Below, one piece after another: positions 1 through 7,725 of a DNA stretch of 64,000 nt. The translations under genes were made by a program, and so were the position numbers. Source of the stretch: Isoptericola halotolerans (lineage in GTDB: Bacteria; Actinomycetota; Actinomycetes; Actinomycetales; Cellulomonadaceae). The notes below the pieces were generated by a model. That model ran no database searches, had not been told where the DNA came from, and worked only from the letters and a program-made list of their open reading frames with translations. Numbering within the stretch: position 1 is the stretch's first letter; every line of letters begins with the position of its first letter. Location: positions 310,001 to 374,000 of the forward strand of contig NZ_JABEZU010000003.1 in NCBI RefSeq assembly GCF_013149785.1, in the 5' to 3' direction.

Positions 1-1
1 C

Positions 2-703
2 GGCTCGGCCGACTCCGCCCCGCACGTGCGGCTCGCGCTGAAGCAGGACTGGTCCGCCGCCGAACCGGGCATCGGACTCGCTCTGCAGAGGGAGCAGTTC
101 GCGAAGTTCCGCTGGGACGCCGACGGCGGCCCGTGGCTCGTCGTGCTGAACTGCTGCGAGGGTGCCGCCCCGTCACGCGAGGGTCTGACGTCCCTGGCAC
201 GCGACCTGGTCAGCTCCGGGGTGGCGCCGGCCGTGATCGGGATGCGCGAGCCGATCACCGGTGCCGTCGCGCACGCGGTGACCCAGGGCCTGTACGGCGC
301 CCTGCGCCAGGAGCTGTCCTCGAGGACCGCTCGAGCCACCTCGACCTCCACCCCCCTGGACTGGGCGGCTCTCGCCGTCGCGGCACGGCACCGGCTCGTC
401 TCCGAGTTCAACGTCGCCCGCGGCTCGACGCTGACCACGACGCAGGCCCAGGACCAGAGCCGCGAGTGGACGCTGCCGGCCCTCTACGTGCGCTGGGAGG
501 AGTTCCAGCTCCAGGTGACCACGGGGACCTCCGAGCCGGGGGCCGAGCGTGCGTGGCGGCTGGAGGTCGCCGCGCTGCAGAGCGTGCTGACCTCGTTGCC
601 GCCCGGGCAGGGTACGGCGTTCCGGGCTGCGGCCGTCGAGCGGGTCGCGGAGCTCGCCGAGCTGCTCGGGGTCACCCCCGAAGAGCTCGCGGAGGAACCA
701 TGA
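2..703 (+). CDS. CHAT-domain (caspase-like) protein, C-terminal part
   Basis: The reading frame is open to the left window edge, so only the last 233 residues are seen and the start lies upstream. The visible part resembles the C-terminal half of a CHAT domain: a strand ending in the nucleophile region VVLNCCEG, a helix SLARDLVSSGVAPAVIG, then a VAHAVTQGLYGALRQEL helix. In CHAT proteins the catalytic His precedes this Cys by about 50-60 residues; here it would lie outside the window. A roughly 120-residue tail follows with no recognised domain. The stop overlaps the next start by ATGA, so the gene is translationally coupled to a second caspase-like protein. CHAT proteases commonly act as effectors in bacterial conflict or signalling systems. 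The family call is from motif pattern only; target and partners are unknown. Confidence 0.7.
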   Translation, partial: GSADSAPHVRLALKQDWSAAEPGIGLALQREQFAKFRWDADGGPWLVVLNCCEGAAPSREGLTSLARDLVSSGVAPAVIGMREPITGAVAHAVTQGLYGALRQELSSRTARATSTSTPLDWAALAVAARHRLVSEFNVARGSTLTTTQAQDQSREWTLPALYVRWEEFQLQVTTGTSEPGAERAWRLEVAALQSVLTSLPPGQGTAFRAAAVERVAELAELLGVTPEELAEEP

Positions 704-2142
704 GGCGCGGCCCGGCGGTCGACCCGGCCTTCCCTGTCATGACCGACGCGTGGTCCGGGACGGAGCCGGTCACCGGCACCTTCGCACCGGACCTGTCGGC
801 CTGGCTCGCCGGTGAGTTCAGCACGGCCGAACGGACGGCACGCCCAGCGCCCGCCGACCCCTGGGACTGGAGGCACCCGGACGTCGGCTGGGGCCTTGTC
901 GCCCGCCAGCCCGAGGGGGCGGGCCGCGACGAGCTCGTGGCGATGGCCGACCTCCCTGAGGACATCCGGCGCCTGGTGACGGCGCGCGGCGGCAGGGTGT
1001 TCCGGTACCAGCCCGGACGCACGTACTCGCAGTGGACGCTCGTCGACCACGAGGGCGACGCCCAGCCGTTCCTGCCGGCCGTCCCGGCCGGGACGGGGGC
1101 CGGCTCGCTCCCCGCGTTCCTGCTCGTCTACGGCAACCCGGCGCAGGTGCCCTGGAGCGTGCAGCTCATGCTCAACCCCGTGCGCCACGTCGGCCGGCTC
1201 GACCTCGAGGGCGTGGCGTTGACCCGCTACGTCGACGCCCTGCTCGGCGAGTGGAGCGAGTCAGCCGCCCGGTGGTCGGCCCCGGTCGTGTGGGCGGTGG
1301 ACCACCGGGCGGGCGAGATCACGACGCTCATGCGCGACGTCGTCGCCGCACCTCTGCACGGCGACATGCAGCAGGACGACGAGCTACGGCCCACCTTCGT
1401 CGACGGCCGGTCCACCGACGCGACGGTGGCTTCTCTCACGGACGCCCTGGCCACCGGCCGGCCCGCCGTCGTCGTCACCAGCAGCCATGGCCAGACCGGC
1501 CCGCTCGACGACCTCGCGGCCATGCGCGCCGACCTCGGCAAGCTCGTCGACCACGACCACGCGCTGCTCGACCCGCAGGAGCTGTTGCGGTCCTGGCAGC
1601 CCGACGGGGCGATCTGGTTCGCGCAGGCCTGCTGCTCCGCCGGGGCGGACGGCCGGTCGGCCTACGAAGGACTCTTCGACGGCGACCTGGCAGCGACGCT
1701 CGACGGCGTCGCACGCCTCGGCCCCGTCACCTCGCCGCTGCCGCGTGCGCTGCTCGGTGCCGACAAGCCCCTGCGGGCCTTCGTCGGACACGTCGAGCCG
1801 ACGTTCAACTGGACGCTCGAGTTCCCACCGAACGCCCAGGAGCTCACCTCCCAGCTCCGCACGGCGCTCTACGAACGACTCTTCCTGGGCCTGCCCGTGG
1901 GGTACGCCATGGAGCCCTTCTACCGGCCTGTCGGCGGGCTTCTCCAGGGGTACCACGCCGCGCGACGGGAGTACCAGAGCACCTTCGGTGCGGCTGCCGC
2001 ACCCAGCCTCGACATGATGGTGTACAGCCGGGTCACCGCGCTCGACCGTGCGAGCACGGTCATCCTGGGCGACCCCACCGTGGCGATCCCGGTGCCGCCC
2101 CCGCAGCGGCTCCCGTCGGCGCGGGCTGGTGAGCAGCGATGA
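700..2142 (+). CDS. Caspase-like (clan CD) cysteine peptidase homologue, unassigned family
   Basis: A 480-residue protein with no signal peptide or membrane segment. The ATG at 700 overlaps the upstream stop, which decides the start. The N-terminal half (residues 1-230) has no domain I recognise. The C-terminal half shows the clan CD layout: a hydrophobic strand ending in TSSHGQTG (His263) and, about 48 residues later, a second strand ending in WFAQACCSAG (Cys311/Cys312), giving a possible His/Cys dyad. A further helix-rich segment (GLPVGYAMEPFY) ends the protein. It lies between a CHAT protein and an M15 peptidase, with 4-bp overlaps on both sides. Two caspase-like proteins side by side suggest a proteolytic relay or a protease with a regulatory paralogue. 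That role is inference; activity is not shown by sequence alone. Confidence 0.6.
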   Translation: MRRGPAVDPAFPVMTDAWSGTEPVTGTFAPDLSAWLAGEFSTAERTARPAPADPWDWRHPDVGWGLVARQPEGAGRDELVAMADLPEDIRRLVTARGGRVFRYQPGRTYSQWTLVDHEGDAQPFLPAVPAGTGAGSLPAFLLVYGNPAQVPWSVQLMLNPVRHVGRLDLEGVALTRYVDALLGEWSESAARWSAPVVWAVDHRAGEITTLMRDVVAAPLHGDMQQDDELRPTFVDGRSTDATVASLTDALATGRPAVVVTSSHGQTGPLDDLAAMRADLGKLVDHDHALLDPQELLRSWQPDGAIWFAQACCSAGADGRSAYEGLFDGDLAATLDGVARLGPVTSPLPRALLGADKPLRAFVGHVEPTFNWTLEFPPNAQELTSQLRTALYERLFLGLPVGYAMEPFYRPVGGLLQGYHAARREYQSTFGAAAAPSLDMMVYSRVTALDRASTVILGDPTVAIPVPPPQRLPSARAGEQR

Positions 2143-3110
2143 GCAGGATGAGGTTCGCCGGGAAGAGCTACAGCAACGGCAGCGTGCCCTCCGCCGTGCT
2201 GGCCGAGGTCCTTCCCTCCGGACGTCACGGCGTCAGCAGGACGTCGCGGGCCTATCTGCGCCGGGACGCAGCAGCGTCCTGGAACCGCGCCGTCGCCGAG
2301 GTCCGGTCCGGTACCGGCCTCGACCTGACCGTTCGCGGGTGGAACCGCTCGCTCGCGGAGCAGCGACGGTTCTTCCTCGAACGCTACCGGCCGGGAGCGC
2401 ACAGCCCTTTCGGTGACTACCGGCGGTACGGAGGATCCACCTACGGCCGGGTGCGCGGTGCGGCGGCAGCCGTCCCGGGCTACTCGAACCACGGCTGGGC
2501 CCTCGCGGTCGACGTCAACGACTTCGGCGGTGTCGGCGAGTTCGGAAACGCCCGCCGCGTCCGGGCCTTCCCGATCCTTCAGCGGCACGGATGGACGGAC
2601 ACGGAGGGCCGTCGCGTCAGGGAACCGTGGCACCTGGTCTACAGCCCGACCTCCGATGTCGGGGCTCGCCGACGTGCGCCGACCGCCCGCAGGACGCGGG
2701 CACCCCGACGGCCGCCGACGATCCGCCCGGGCTGCCCCCGGTCCTCCTGGACACGGTTGTGGAAGGAGTTCCTCACGGCGGAGGGTGACTTCGGTGGCCG
2801 CCCCGGACCGGTCTTCGGCGAGGCGCTCGCCGACGCCACCCGGCGGTGGCAACGGCGGGCCGGCCTGCACGACGACGCCGTGGTCGGCCCGCGCACCTGG
2901 TACCGGGCGGTCCAGGGGGCGCGGTACCAGGGCACGGGTGCCCGCGTGAAGATCGCTCAACGGATCGCCGGCCTGCGCGGACAGGACGTGGACGGCCGGG
3001 CGGGGCCCGTCTTCCTGAGGCGCTGGAAGCAGATCCAGCGCTGGCTGGGCGTGGTCCCGGACGCGAGCATCGGGCACAGGACGGTCGCCGCCCTCGTCCT
3101 GAAGGGCTGA
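2139..3110 (+). CDS. M15-family D,D-carboxypeptidase/endolysin-like protein with peptidoglycan-binding-like repeats
   Basis: A 323-residue protein. Residues about 60-170 form a zinc peptidase domain of the M15 (VanY/L-Ala-D-Glu endopeptidase) type: SNHGWALAVDVND supplies His118 and Asp125, and EPWHLVY supplies Glu162 and His165. After an Arg/Pro-rich linker (about 172-205) come two repeats resembling peptidoglycan-binding modules, each with a GRxGPVF...W..IQRW pattern (about 215-255 and 270-320). There is no signal peptide or transmembrane helix, as in phage endolysins. The protein would therefore need lysis, a holin or another route to reach the wall. The ATG overlaps the upstream caspase-like gene by 4 bp, making it the third gene of one transcript. 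The peptidase call is strong; the link to the two proteases is inferred from coupling. Confidence 0.78.
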   Translation: MSRMRFAGKSYSNGSVPSAVLAEVLPSGRHGVSRTSRAYLRRDAAASWNRAVAEVRSGTGLDLTVRGWNRSLAEQRRFFLERYRPGAHSPFGDYRRYGGSTYGRVRGAAAAVPGYSNHGWALAVDVNDFGGVGEFGNARRVRAFPILQRHGWTDTEGRRVREPWHLVYSPTSDVGARRRAPTARRTRAPRRPPTIRPGCPRSSWTRLWKEFLTAEGDFGGRPGPVFGEALADATRRWQRRAGLHDDAVVGPRTWYRAVQGARYQGTGARVKIAQRIAGLRGQDVDGRAGPVFLRRWKQIQRWLGVVPDASIGHRTVAALVLKG

Positions 3111-3131
3111 GCCAGGGAGTCGCGTTGCGGC

Positions 3132-4208
3132 TCAGCCGGTCAGCGGGACCAGGGGTGGCACGACGCAGGTGCTGCTCACCGGGACGCGCCGCTGCTCGTC
3201 CGCGGCGCGGATCACGGACTCCATGACGTCCAGCACGTGCAGCGCCACCTCGGCCGAGGCCCGGCCGGTACGCCGGTCGGCGCTCCGGGAGACGTCCACG
3301 AGACCGAACCCACGGGCGGCACCCCGGTACCCGGCACCGTCCGGCAGCCTCGCCCAGTCTCCGCTCGTCCCTCGAACCTCAGCGGCACCGTCGAACGTGT
3401 TCGGGTCCGGCACCACCATGGATCCCTCGTCGCCGTGCACCTCGATCGGCATGGCCCGGGTAGCCGGTGCGTCGAAGCTCATGACCAGGGTGGAGACGGC
3501 GCCTGAAGCGTGCTCGGCGAGGGCGGTGACGTGCGTCGCCACCGCGACCGGGACCTGCTCGCCGGCGCGCGGGCCGCTGGCGATGGTCCGAACCTCCCGC
3601 GGCCGGCGCGCCACGGCCTGCACGGACTCGACCGGCCCGAGCAGGTGCACGAGCGCGGTGAGGTAGTACGGACCCATGTCGAAGAGCGGGCCACCACCGG
3701 GGGCGTAGTAGAAGTCGGGCTGCGGGTGCCAGAGCTCGTGGCCGGCGCACGCCATGGTCGCCGTCGCCGAGACGGGTCGGCCGATCGCACCCGCCTCGAC
3801 AGCGGCACGCGCCGTCTGGATCCCCGTGCCCAGGACGGTGTCCGGCGCGCTGCCGACGGCCAGTCCGGCCTCGGCGGCTGCCTCGAGGACCTGGCGCGCC
3901 TCAGCCGTCGTGGCGCACAGCGGCTTCTCGTTGTAGACGGAGAAGCCGTTCTCGAGCGCCGTCAGGGCGACCTCGGCGTGGGCGCCGGGCGTCGTGAGGT
4001 CGAGGACCCACTCGATCTCGTCGTCGGCCCACAGGTCGTCCAGGCTCGCCGCACGCACCCCGTGGGTCTCGGCGGCACGCCGCGCACGGGCCGGGTCCGC
4101 GTCGGCGACCGCCACGACCTCGAGGTCGGGGACCCGCCCGGCCGTCTCGAGATACGTGGAGCTGATGACGCCGCAGCCCACGACGCCGATCCTCAACGGG
4201 TCGCCCAT
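3132..4208 (-). CDS. Gfo/Idh/MocA-family NAD(P)-dependent oxidoreductase
   Basis: A 358-residue protein starting at ATG 4208 (MGDPLRIGVVGCG). The start overlaps the end of the upstream ThuA-like gene by 16 bp. The N-terminal Rossmann fold has the dinucleotide-binding GVVGCGVISS motif at residues 8-17. The family EKP motif follows (NEKPLCAT, about residue 96), as does a C-terminal substrate domain rich in aromatic residues (HPQPDFYYAPGGGPLFDMGPYY). Members oxidise or reduce sugars, inositols or their derivatives in the cytoplasm. Coupling to a ThuA-like protein and a LacI regulator points to uptake-linked catabolism of a disaccharide or sugar derivative; the substrate cannot be told from sequence. 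Family call is secure. Confidence 0.92.
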   Translation of the reverse strand: MGDPLRIGVVGCGVISSTYLETAGRVPDLEVVAVADADPARARRAAETHGVRAASLDDLWADDEIEWVLDLTTPGAHAEVALTALENGFSVYNEKPLCATTAEARQVLEAAAEAGLAVGSAPDTVLGTGIQTARAAVEAGAIGRPVSATATMACAGHELWHPQPDFYYAPGGGPLFDMGPYYLTALVHLLGPVESVQAVARRPREVRTIASGPRAGEQVPVAVATHVTALAEHASGAVSTLVMSFDAPATRAMPIEVHGDEGSMVVPDPNTFDGAAEVRGTSGDWARLPDGAGYRGAARGFGLVDVSRSADRRTGRASAEVALHVLDVMESVIRAADEQRRVPVSSTCVVPPLVPLTG

Positions 4209-4879
4209 GCCATGCCCCTCTCGATGATCGTCCGCACGGACGGGTGGGAGACCGTCTCGACGTCGTGCCCGGGCGTGACCACGCAGACGCGCCCCTGGCC
4301 CCACGTGCGCGTCCAGACCGCGGGGCGGACCAGGGGGCGTGACCACGGCTCCCAGGAGGGCGCGGGCACGGTGGTGGTGGCGAGCACGTCGCACAGGTCG
4401 TCGGTCAGGACCCAGTACTGCTCGGTCGTCAGCTCGAAGGAGTCGAGGCCGGCGACGACGGGGTGGTCCGCCGCGCCGGGCAGGATGTCGATCGTGTGCG
4501 GGACGTAGTTGTCGGCCGCCTCACCGACCCGCTCGTCCGGGTGCTTGCCGGGGTGCGCGGCGAACTGCCCACCGACGAGCTGGAGGTACTCCGCGTTGCT
4601 GCGGAACGAGTCGGCGATCCCTCCGTGCCAGCCGACCAGACCGGTGCCGGCGGCGACGGCCCGGCGAAGGCCTGCGACGGCGTCGCCGGAGATCTCCCCC
4701 ATCGTGAAGCACTGCACCACGAGGTCGACGTCGGACATCCGGTCCTGGGCGTACACCTCCGGCGTGTCCTCCACCCGGACGGTGTGGCCCGCGGCCTCCA
4801 GGCCGGGGATGAACAGGTCCGTGGTGGCGACGGGCGCATGGCCGTCCCATCCGCCACGGACGACGAGCACCTGTCCCAC
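4193..4879 (-). CDS. ThuA-like trehalose-utilisation family protein
   Basis: A 228-residue protein. GTG 4879 is chosen as start because AGGAGG lies at 4885-4890 with normal spacing; the open frame continues to 4969 without support. It has the ThuA class I amidotransferase-like fold: an initial strand VLVVRGGWDGH, the conserved GLVGWHGG (about residue 90), a QLVGGQFAAHPG segment and a final VVTPGHDVETVSHP segment. ThuA proteins accompany oxidoreductases in trehalose or related disaccharide utilisation; their chemistry is poorly defined. Its stop lies inside the start of the Gfo/Idh/MocA gene, so the two are coupled. A palindrome lies 27 bp upstream of the start, next to the LacI gene that precedes it on the same strand. 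Confidence 0.88.
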   Translation of the reverse strand: MGQVLVVRGGWDGHAPVATTDLFIPGLEAAGHTVRVEDTPEVYAQDRMSDVDLVVQCFTMGEISGDAVAGLRRAVAAGTGLVGWHGGIADSFRSNAEYLQLVGGQFAAHPGKHPDERVGEAADNYVPHTIDILPGAADHPVVAGLDSFELTTEQYWVLTDDLCDVLATTTVPAPSWEPWSRPLVRPAVWTRTWGQGRVCVVTPGHDVETVSHPSVRTIIERGMAWATR

Positions 4880-4905
4880 GTGCGCCTCCTTGAGCGAGTC
4901 GTGAT

Positions 4906-4927
4906 GCCGAGAGATCGATCTCTCGGC
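4906..4927. promoter_or_regulatory. 22-bp perfect palindrome, candidate LacI-family operator
   Basis: The sequence is a perfect 22-bp palindrome with core GAGATCGATCTC, centred on CG as LacI-family operators usually are. It lies between the LacI-type gene (ends at 4981) and the ThuA-like start (4879), about 27 bp before that start, where a bound repressor would block transcription. That it is bound by the adjacent regulator is inference. Confidence 0.7.
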
Positions 4928-4980
4928 GGTCAGGCTAGCCTTCCGCGCCGTCGGGCAGCAACCCGCCACCCGCCGTGCGT

Positions 4981-5997
4981 TCAGACCGACCGTCGCCGCG
5001 TGACCGACGTCGGGAGGAACTCTTGCCGTGGTGGAGAGCCCGGCGCGCCGAGCATCTCCAGCACGAGCCCGGCGGCGCGCTCCCCCATCTCTCGCAGCGG
5101 CTGGCGCACGGTGGTCAGCGGCGGAGAGGCCGACTCGGCCACCACCGTGTCGTCGAAACCGACCACGGAGACGTCGTGCGCCACCCGCAGCCCGGTGTCG
5201 TGCAGCACCCGCATCGCACCGAGGGCCATGAGGTCGGAGCCCGCGAAGAGCCCGTCGAGGTCCGGTCGCCGGGCCATGACGTCCCTCGCCGCCACGGATC
5301 CTGACTCCAACGAGAAGTCACCACCCACCACGAGTGCCGGCCGGATCTCTCGGTCCTCCAGCTCGTCCTGGAAGCCCCGGAGGCGGTCGTCGGACGGTGC
5401 GTAGCCGGCCGGCCCCGTGATCGTCGCCAGCCGGCGTCGCCCGGCCTCGAGCAGGACGCGGGCAGCCTGCCGACCACCGCCGTAGTTGTCGCAGTCGACG
5501 ACGCTGAGCCCGGCGTCCATCGCCGTCGTCGGCCGTCCCACGAAGACCATCGGCAGATCGAGCTCGGCCAGCTCGCGGAACAGGGGGAGGGACTCGCGCT
5601 GCAGGACGACGACGGCGGCGTCGACGTGGCCGGCGCTCAGGTAGCGCACCAGCGGCTGCCGGTCACGCTCGTCGTCCAGGAGGAGCACGGGCTGCAGCGA
5701 GCGCCCGAAGAGCACCGACGACGCTCCGCGCAAGGGGGCGCCCACGAAGGGCCCGCTGCCTCCGTCCAGCTCGCTGCTCGGGGCCACGAGCGCGACCGAG
5801 CCTGTCGACCCGCTCCGCAGCGCGCGCGCCGCCGTGTTCGTCCGGTAGCCCAGCGCCTCCGCCGACTCCAGCACCCGCCGAGCGAGGTCAGGGCGGACGG
5901 TCTCGGCACCGGCGAGCACGCGCGACGCCGTCGCGCGGGAGACATCGGCGGCACGGGCGACGTCCAGGAGCGTGGGGCGGAGGCGCTGCGTCGTCAC
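4981..5997 (-). CDS. LacI-family transcriptional regulator
   Basis: A 338-residue regulator starting at GTG 5997 (encoding MTTQRLRP). An ATG seven bases further upstream is out of frame and hits a stop. The N-terminal helix-turn-helix is typical (TLLDVARAADVSRATASRVLAG, residues about 9-30), followed by the hinge region and a periplasmic-binding-like sugar-sensing domain (about 60-335) with the family motif VSVVGFDDT near the C-terminus. It lies directly upstream of the ThuA-like/oxidoreductase pair on the same strand, separated by about 100 bp that holds a perfect palindrome. Local repression of that pair and relief by a sugar ligand is the likely role; autoregulation is possible but no operator was found on its own 5' side. 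Confidence 0.93.
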   Translation of the reverse strand: MTTQRLRPTLLDVARAADVSRATASRVLAGAETVRPDLARRVLESAEALGYRTNTAARALRSGSTGSVALVAPSSELDGGSGPFVGAPLRGASSVLFGRSLQPVLLLDDERDRQPLVRYLSAGHVDAAVVVLQRESLPLFRELAELDLPMVFVGRPTTAMDAGLSVVDCDNYGGGRQAARVLLEAGRRRLATITGPAGYAPSDDRLRGFQDELEDREIRPALVVGGDFSLESGSVAARDVMARRPDLDGLFAGSDLMALGAMRVLHDTGLRVAHDVSVVGFDDTVVAESASPPLTTVRQPLREMGERAAGLVLEMLGAPGSPPRQEFLPTSVTRRRSV

Positions 5998-6056
5998 CCG
6001 AGCATCGTCCCACCACCGCGCGGTTCATCCCGCCGCGGTAGGGCAGGATATGCCCC

Positions 6057-6878
6057 GTGCACCTTCATCACGACGAGAACGCGGCGAGCCAGGCCGCCGC
6101 GGCTCCCACCGGGGACCGCGCGACGCGCAAGGTGCGCGCGGTCGCGGCACAGCACCGCGCGGCGCTCGGCAACCTGCGCCATGTCGAGGCGGCCACGCCG
6201 AACGCGCCCGCCTGGGCCACGACGGCGGCCCTCGTGCTGCTCTTCAGCGTCGGACCGCTGCTCGGCAACGCCTCGGTGGCCGAGGCTCTGTGGCTCCTGC
6301 CGGTGTGGGTGGCCATCGCAGGCCTGGTGCTGTGGTTCCTCGGCTCGGAGAAGCTGCTCGTCCTCGACCGGGGCGTCGTCGTCGGCTCCTTCGCACCGTT
6401 CCTGCGCCCGTTCGTCGTGCCGTTCTCCTGCGTCGAGGCCACCAGTGTCCGCGCCGTCGTCGGCAGCACCCGCGCGATCGGGGCGCTCCTGGCGGACCGT
6501 GGTGTCTCCCGGTCGAGCCGCACCGTGCTGTGGTCGCGGCGGGCGGTGACGTTCGTCGGTCCGTCGACGGTCGCCGCCCGACGCTTCGCCGAAGCCCCCC
6601 TCGACGCCCCGACATCACAGGACGTCGGCGCCGACCTGTGGGTGTTCTCCGCACGCTCCGCCCGCCGTCAGGAGACCGTCGTCCGCGCCCTGGCCGCCGC
6701 GCTGGACGATGCGCACGTGGCCGACGTCGAGCAGGTCCTGGCGCACGCGCTGCCCGCCCGGCGCCTGACCGCCACGCCCGCGGGCGCCGATCATCTGCGC
6801 CTCCCCGAGCGCTGGCGATCGGCCGCGGCCCGGCACACCAGGACCGGACCGCACGCGACCGACGGCCGCCCCCGGTAG
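6057..6878 (+). CDS. Conserved-type membrane protein of unknown function
   Basis: A 273-residue protein, starting at GTG 6057; an ATG at 6050 is in another frame. It has a hydrophilic N-terminus of about 50 residues and two adjacent transmembrane helices (about 55-72, LVLLFSVGPLLGNASV; about 78-97, LLPVWVAIAGLVLWFLG). The rest is a cytoplasmic domain of about 170 residues with PH-like alternating strands (SEKLLVLDRGVVVGSFAPFLRPFVVPFSCVEA is such a run, interrupted here). The architecture recalls two-helix membrane proteins with a PH-like domain, but I recognise no family. It diverges from the LacI gene and precedes the duplicated small membrane genes on the same strand. Confidence 0.6.
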   Translation: MHLHHDENAASQAAAAPTGDRATRKVRAVAAQHRAALGNLRHVEAATPNAPAWATTAALVLLFSVGPLLGNASVAEALWLLPVWVAIAGLVLWFLGSEKLLVLDRGVVVGSFAPFLRPFVVPFSCVEATSVRAVVGSTRAIGALLADRGVSRSSRTVLWSRRAVTFVGPSTVAARRFAEAPLDAPTSQDVGADLWVFSARSARRQETVVRALAAALDDAHVADVEQVLAHALPARRLTATPAGADHLRLPERWRSAAARHTRTGPHATDGRPR

Positions 6879-7001
6879 CCCGGCGACTCCGCGCCGTCCA
6901 CCATCGACCCAGGAGTGATCGTGAAGCCCGCACGTGCCGATGCCCGTGGCCGCCGTCCACGACGGAGCCGCCGCGCCGTCCACCCCGCTGGGCAGGACGC
7001 G

Positions 7002-7295
7002 ATGGACCCACCGACGCCGCTGTCCCACGAGGAACGTCGCTACCAGGAGCTCTTGCGCACCGCCCCGGCCAAGACGCGGTGGGTGCTCCTGATGGCGGTG
7101 CTCTGCCTCGGGTTCTCGATCGTCACGCTCGCGGCCCTTCTCGGCGGCTACTACGACGGCCAGGTCAACCACGCCCGCTGGTACGGGGTGGTGCTGCTTC
7201 TCGTGGCCGGTGCGTACTTCCTGTGGGGATGGAGCAAGATGCGCCACGGTCCTGTCCCGCCCGCACGCACCGACCCGTTGGGCAGGGAACGGTGA
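7002..7295 (+). CDS. Small two-helix membrane protein, tandem copy A
   Basis: A 97-residue protein. ATG 7002 is preferred over upstream GTG codons because the sequence just before it (GGGCAGG) and the first codons align with the start of copy B. The N-terminus is hydrophilic (HEERRYQELLRTAPAKTRW). Two transmembrane helices follow, WVLLMAVLCLGFSIVTLAALL (about 26-46, quoted here only as a landmark run) and a second at about 60-77, ending with a WGWSKMRHGPVPP tail. No family is recognised. Its stop overlaps the start of the near-identical copy B by GTGA. The nucleotide identity between the copies suggests recent duplication. Confidence 0.65.
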   Translation: MDPPTPLSHEERRYQELLRTAPAKTRWVLLMAVLCLGFSIVTLAALLGGYYDGQVNHARWYGVVLLLVAGAYFLWGWSKMRHGPVPPARTDPLGRER

Positions 7296-7573
7296 ACCCA
7301 CCGACGCCGCCGTCCGACGAGGAACGTCGCTACCAGGAGCTCTTGCGCACCGCCCCGGCCAAGACGCGGTGGGTGCTCCTGATGGCGGTGATCTGCCTCG
7401 CGTCCTCGGTCGGGCTGCTCGCGGCCTTGCTCGGCGGCTACTACGACGGCCAGGTCAACCACGCCCGCTGGTTCGGGGTCGTGCTGAACCTCGCTGCCGG
7501 CGTGTTCTTCCTCTGGGGATGGAGCAAGATGCGCCACGGACCCGTCCCGCCCGGAGGCCGTCCTCGACGGTAG
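7292..7573 (+). CDS. Small two-helix membrane protein, tandem copy B
   Basis: A 93-residue paralogue of the preceding gene, starting at GTG 7292 inside that gene's stop. The N-terminal EERRYQELLRTAPAKTRWVL and the stretch GGYYDGQVNHARW between the helices are unchanged. Differences cluster in the helices and the C-terminal tail. The shared DNA from about 7028 to 7099 is repeated base for base at 7319-7390, a 291-bp shift. Function is unknown; two helices with a short loop suggest an integral membrane protein that could form dimers. A strong hairpin terminator follows two bases after the stop, ending this transcript. Confidence 0.65.
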   Translation: MNPPTPPSDEERRYQELLRTAPAKTRWVLLMAVICLASSVGLLAALLGGYYDGQVNHARWFGVVLNLAAGVFFLWGWSKMRHGPVPPGGRPRR

Positions 7574-7574
7574 A

Positions 7575-7615
7575 CGAACGGCCCGCATCGAAGGGTGTTC
7601 GATGCGGGCCGTTCG
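7575..7615. terminator. Hairpin terminator, 16-bp perfect stem
   Basis: Arms 7575-7590 and 7600-7615 are perfect inverse complements around a 9-base loop. The hairpin lies two bases past the end of the small membrane gene and before tRNA-Pro on the other strand, so it can serve both directions. There is no T run, as is usual in high-GC actinobacteria. Confidence 0.85.
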
Positions 7616-7651
7616 GCCTGCTGACCTGGGCTTCGAGCCCTGGTCACACTG

Positions 7652-7725
<74 letters not shown>

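Larger units (their letters stand above)
7002..7573 (+). repeat. Tandem gene duplication, about 291-bp unit
   Basis: Two head-to-tail copies, 7002-7295 and 7292-7573, share long stretches of identical DNA including the upstream GGGCAGG box. Little divergence, including at third codon positions, indicates a recent event or ongoing gene conversion. Confidence 0.85.
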
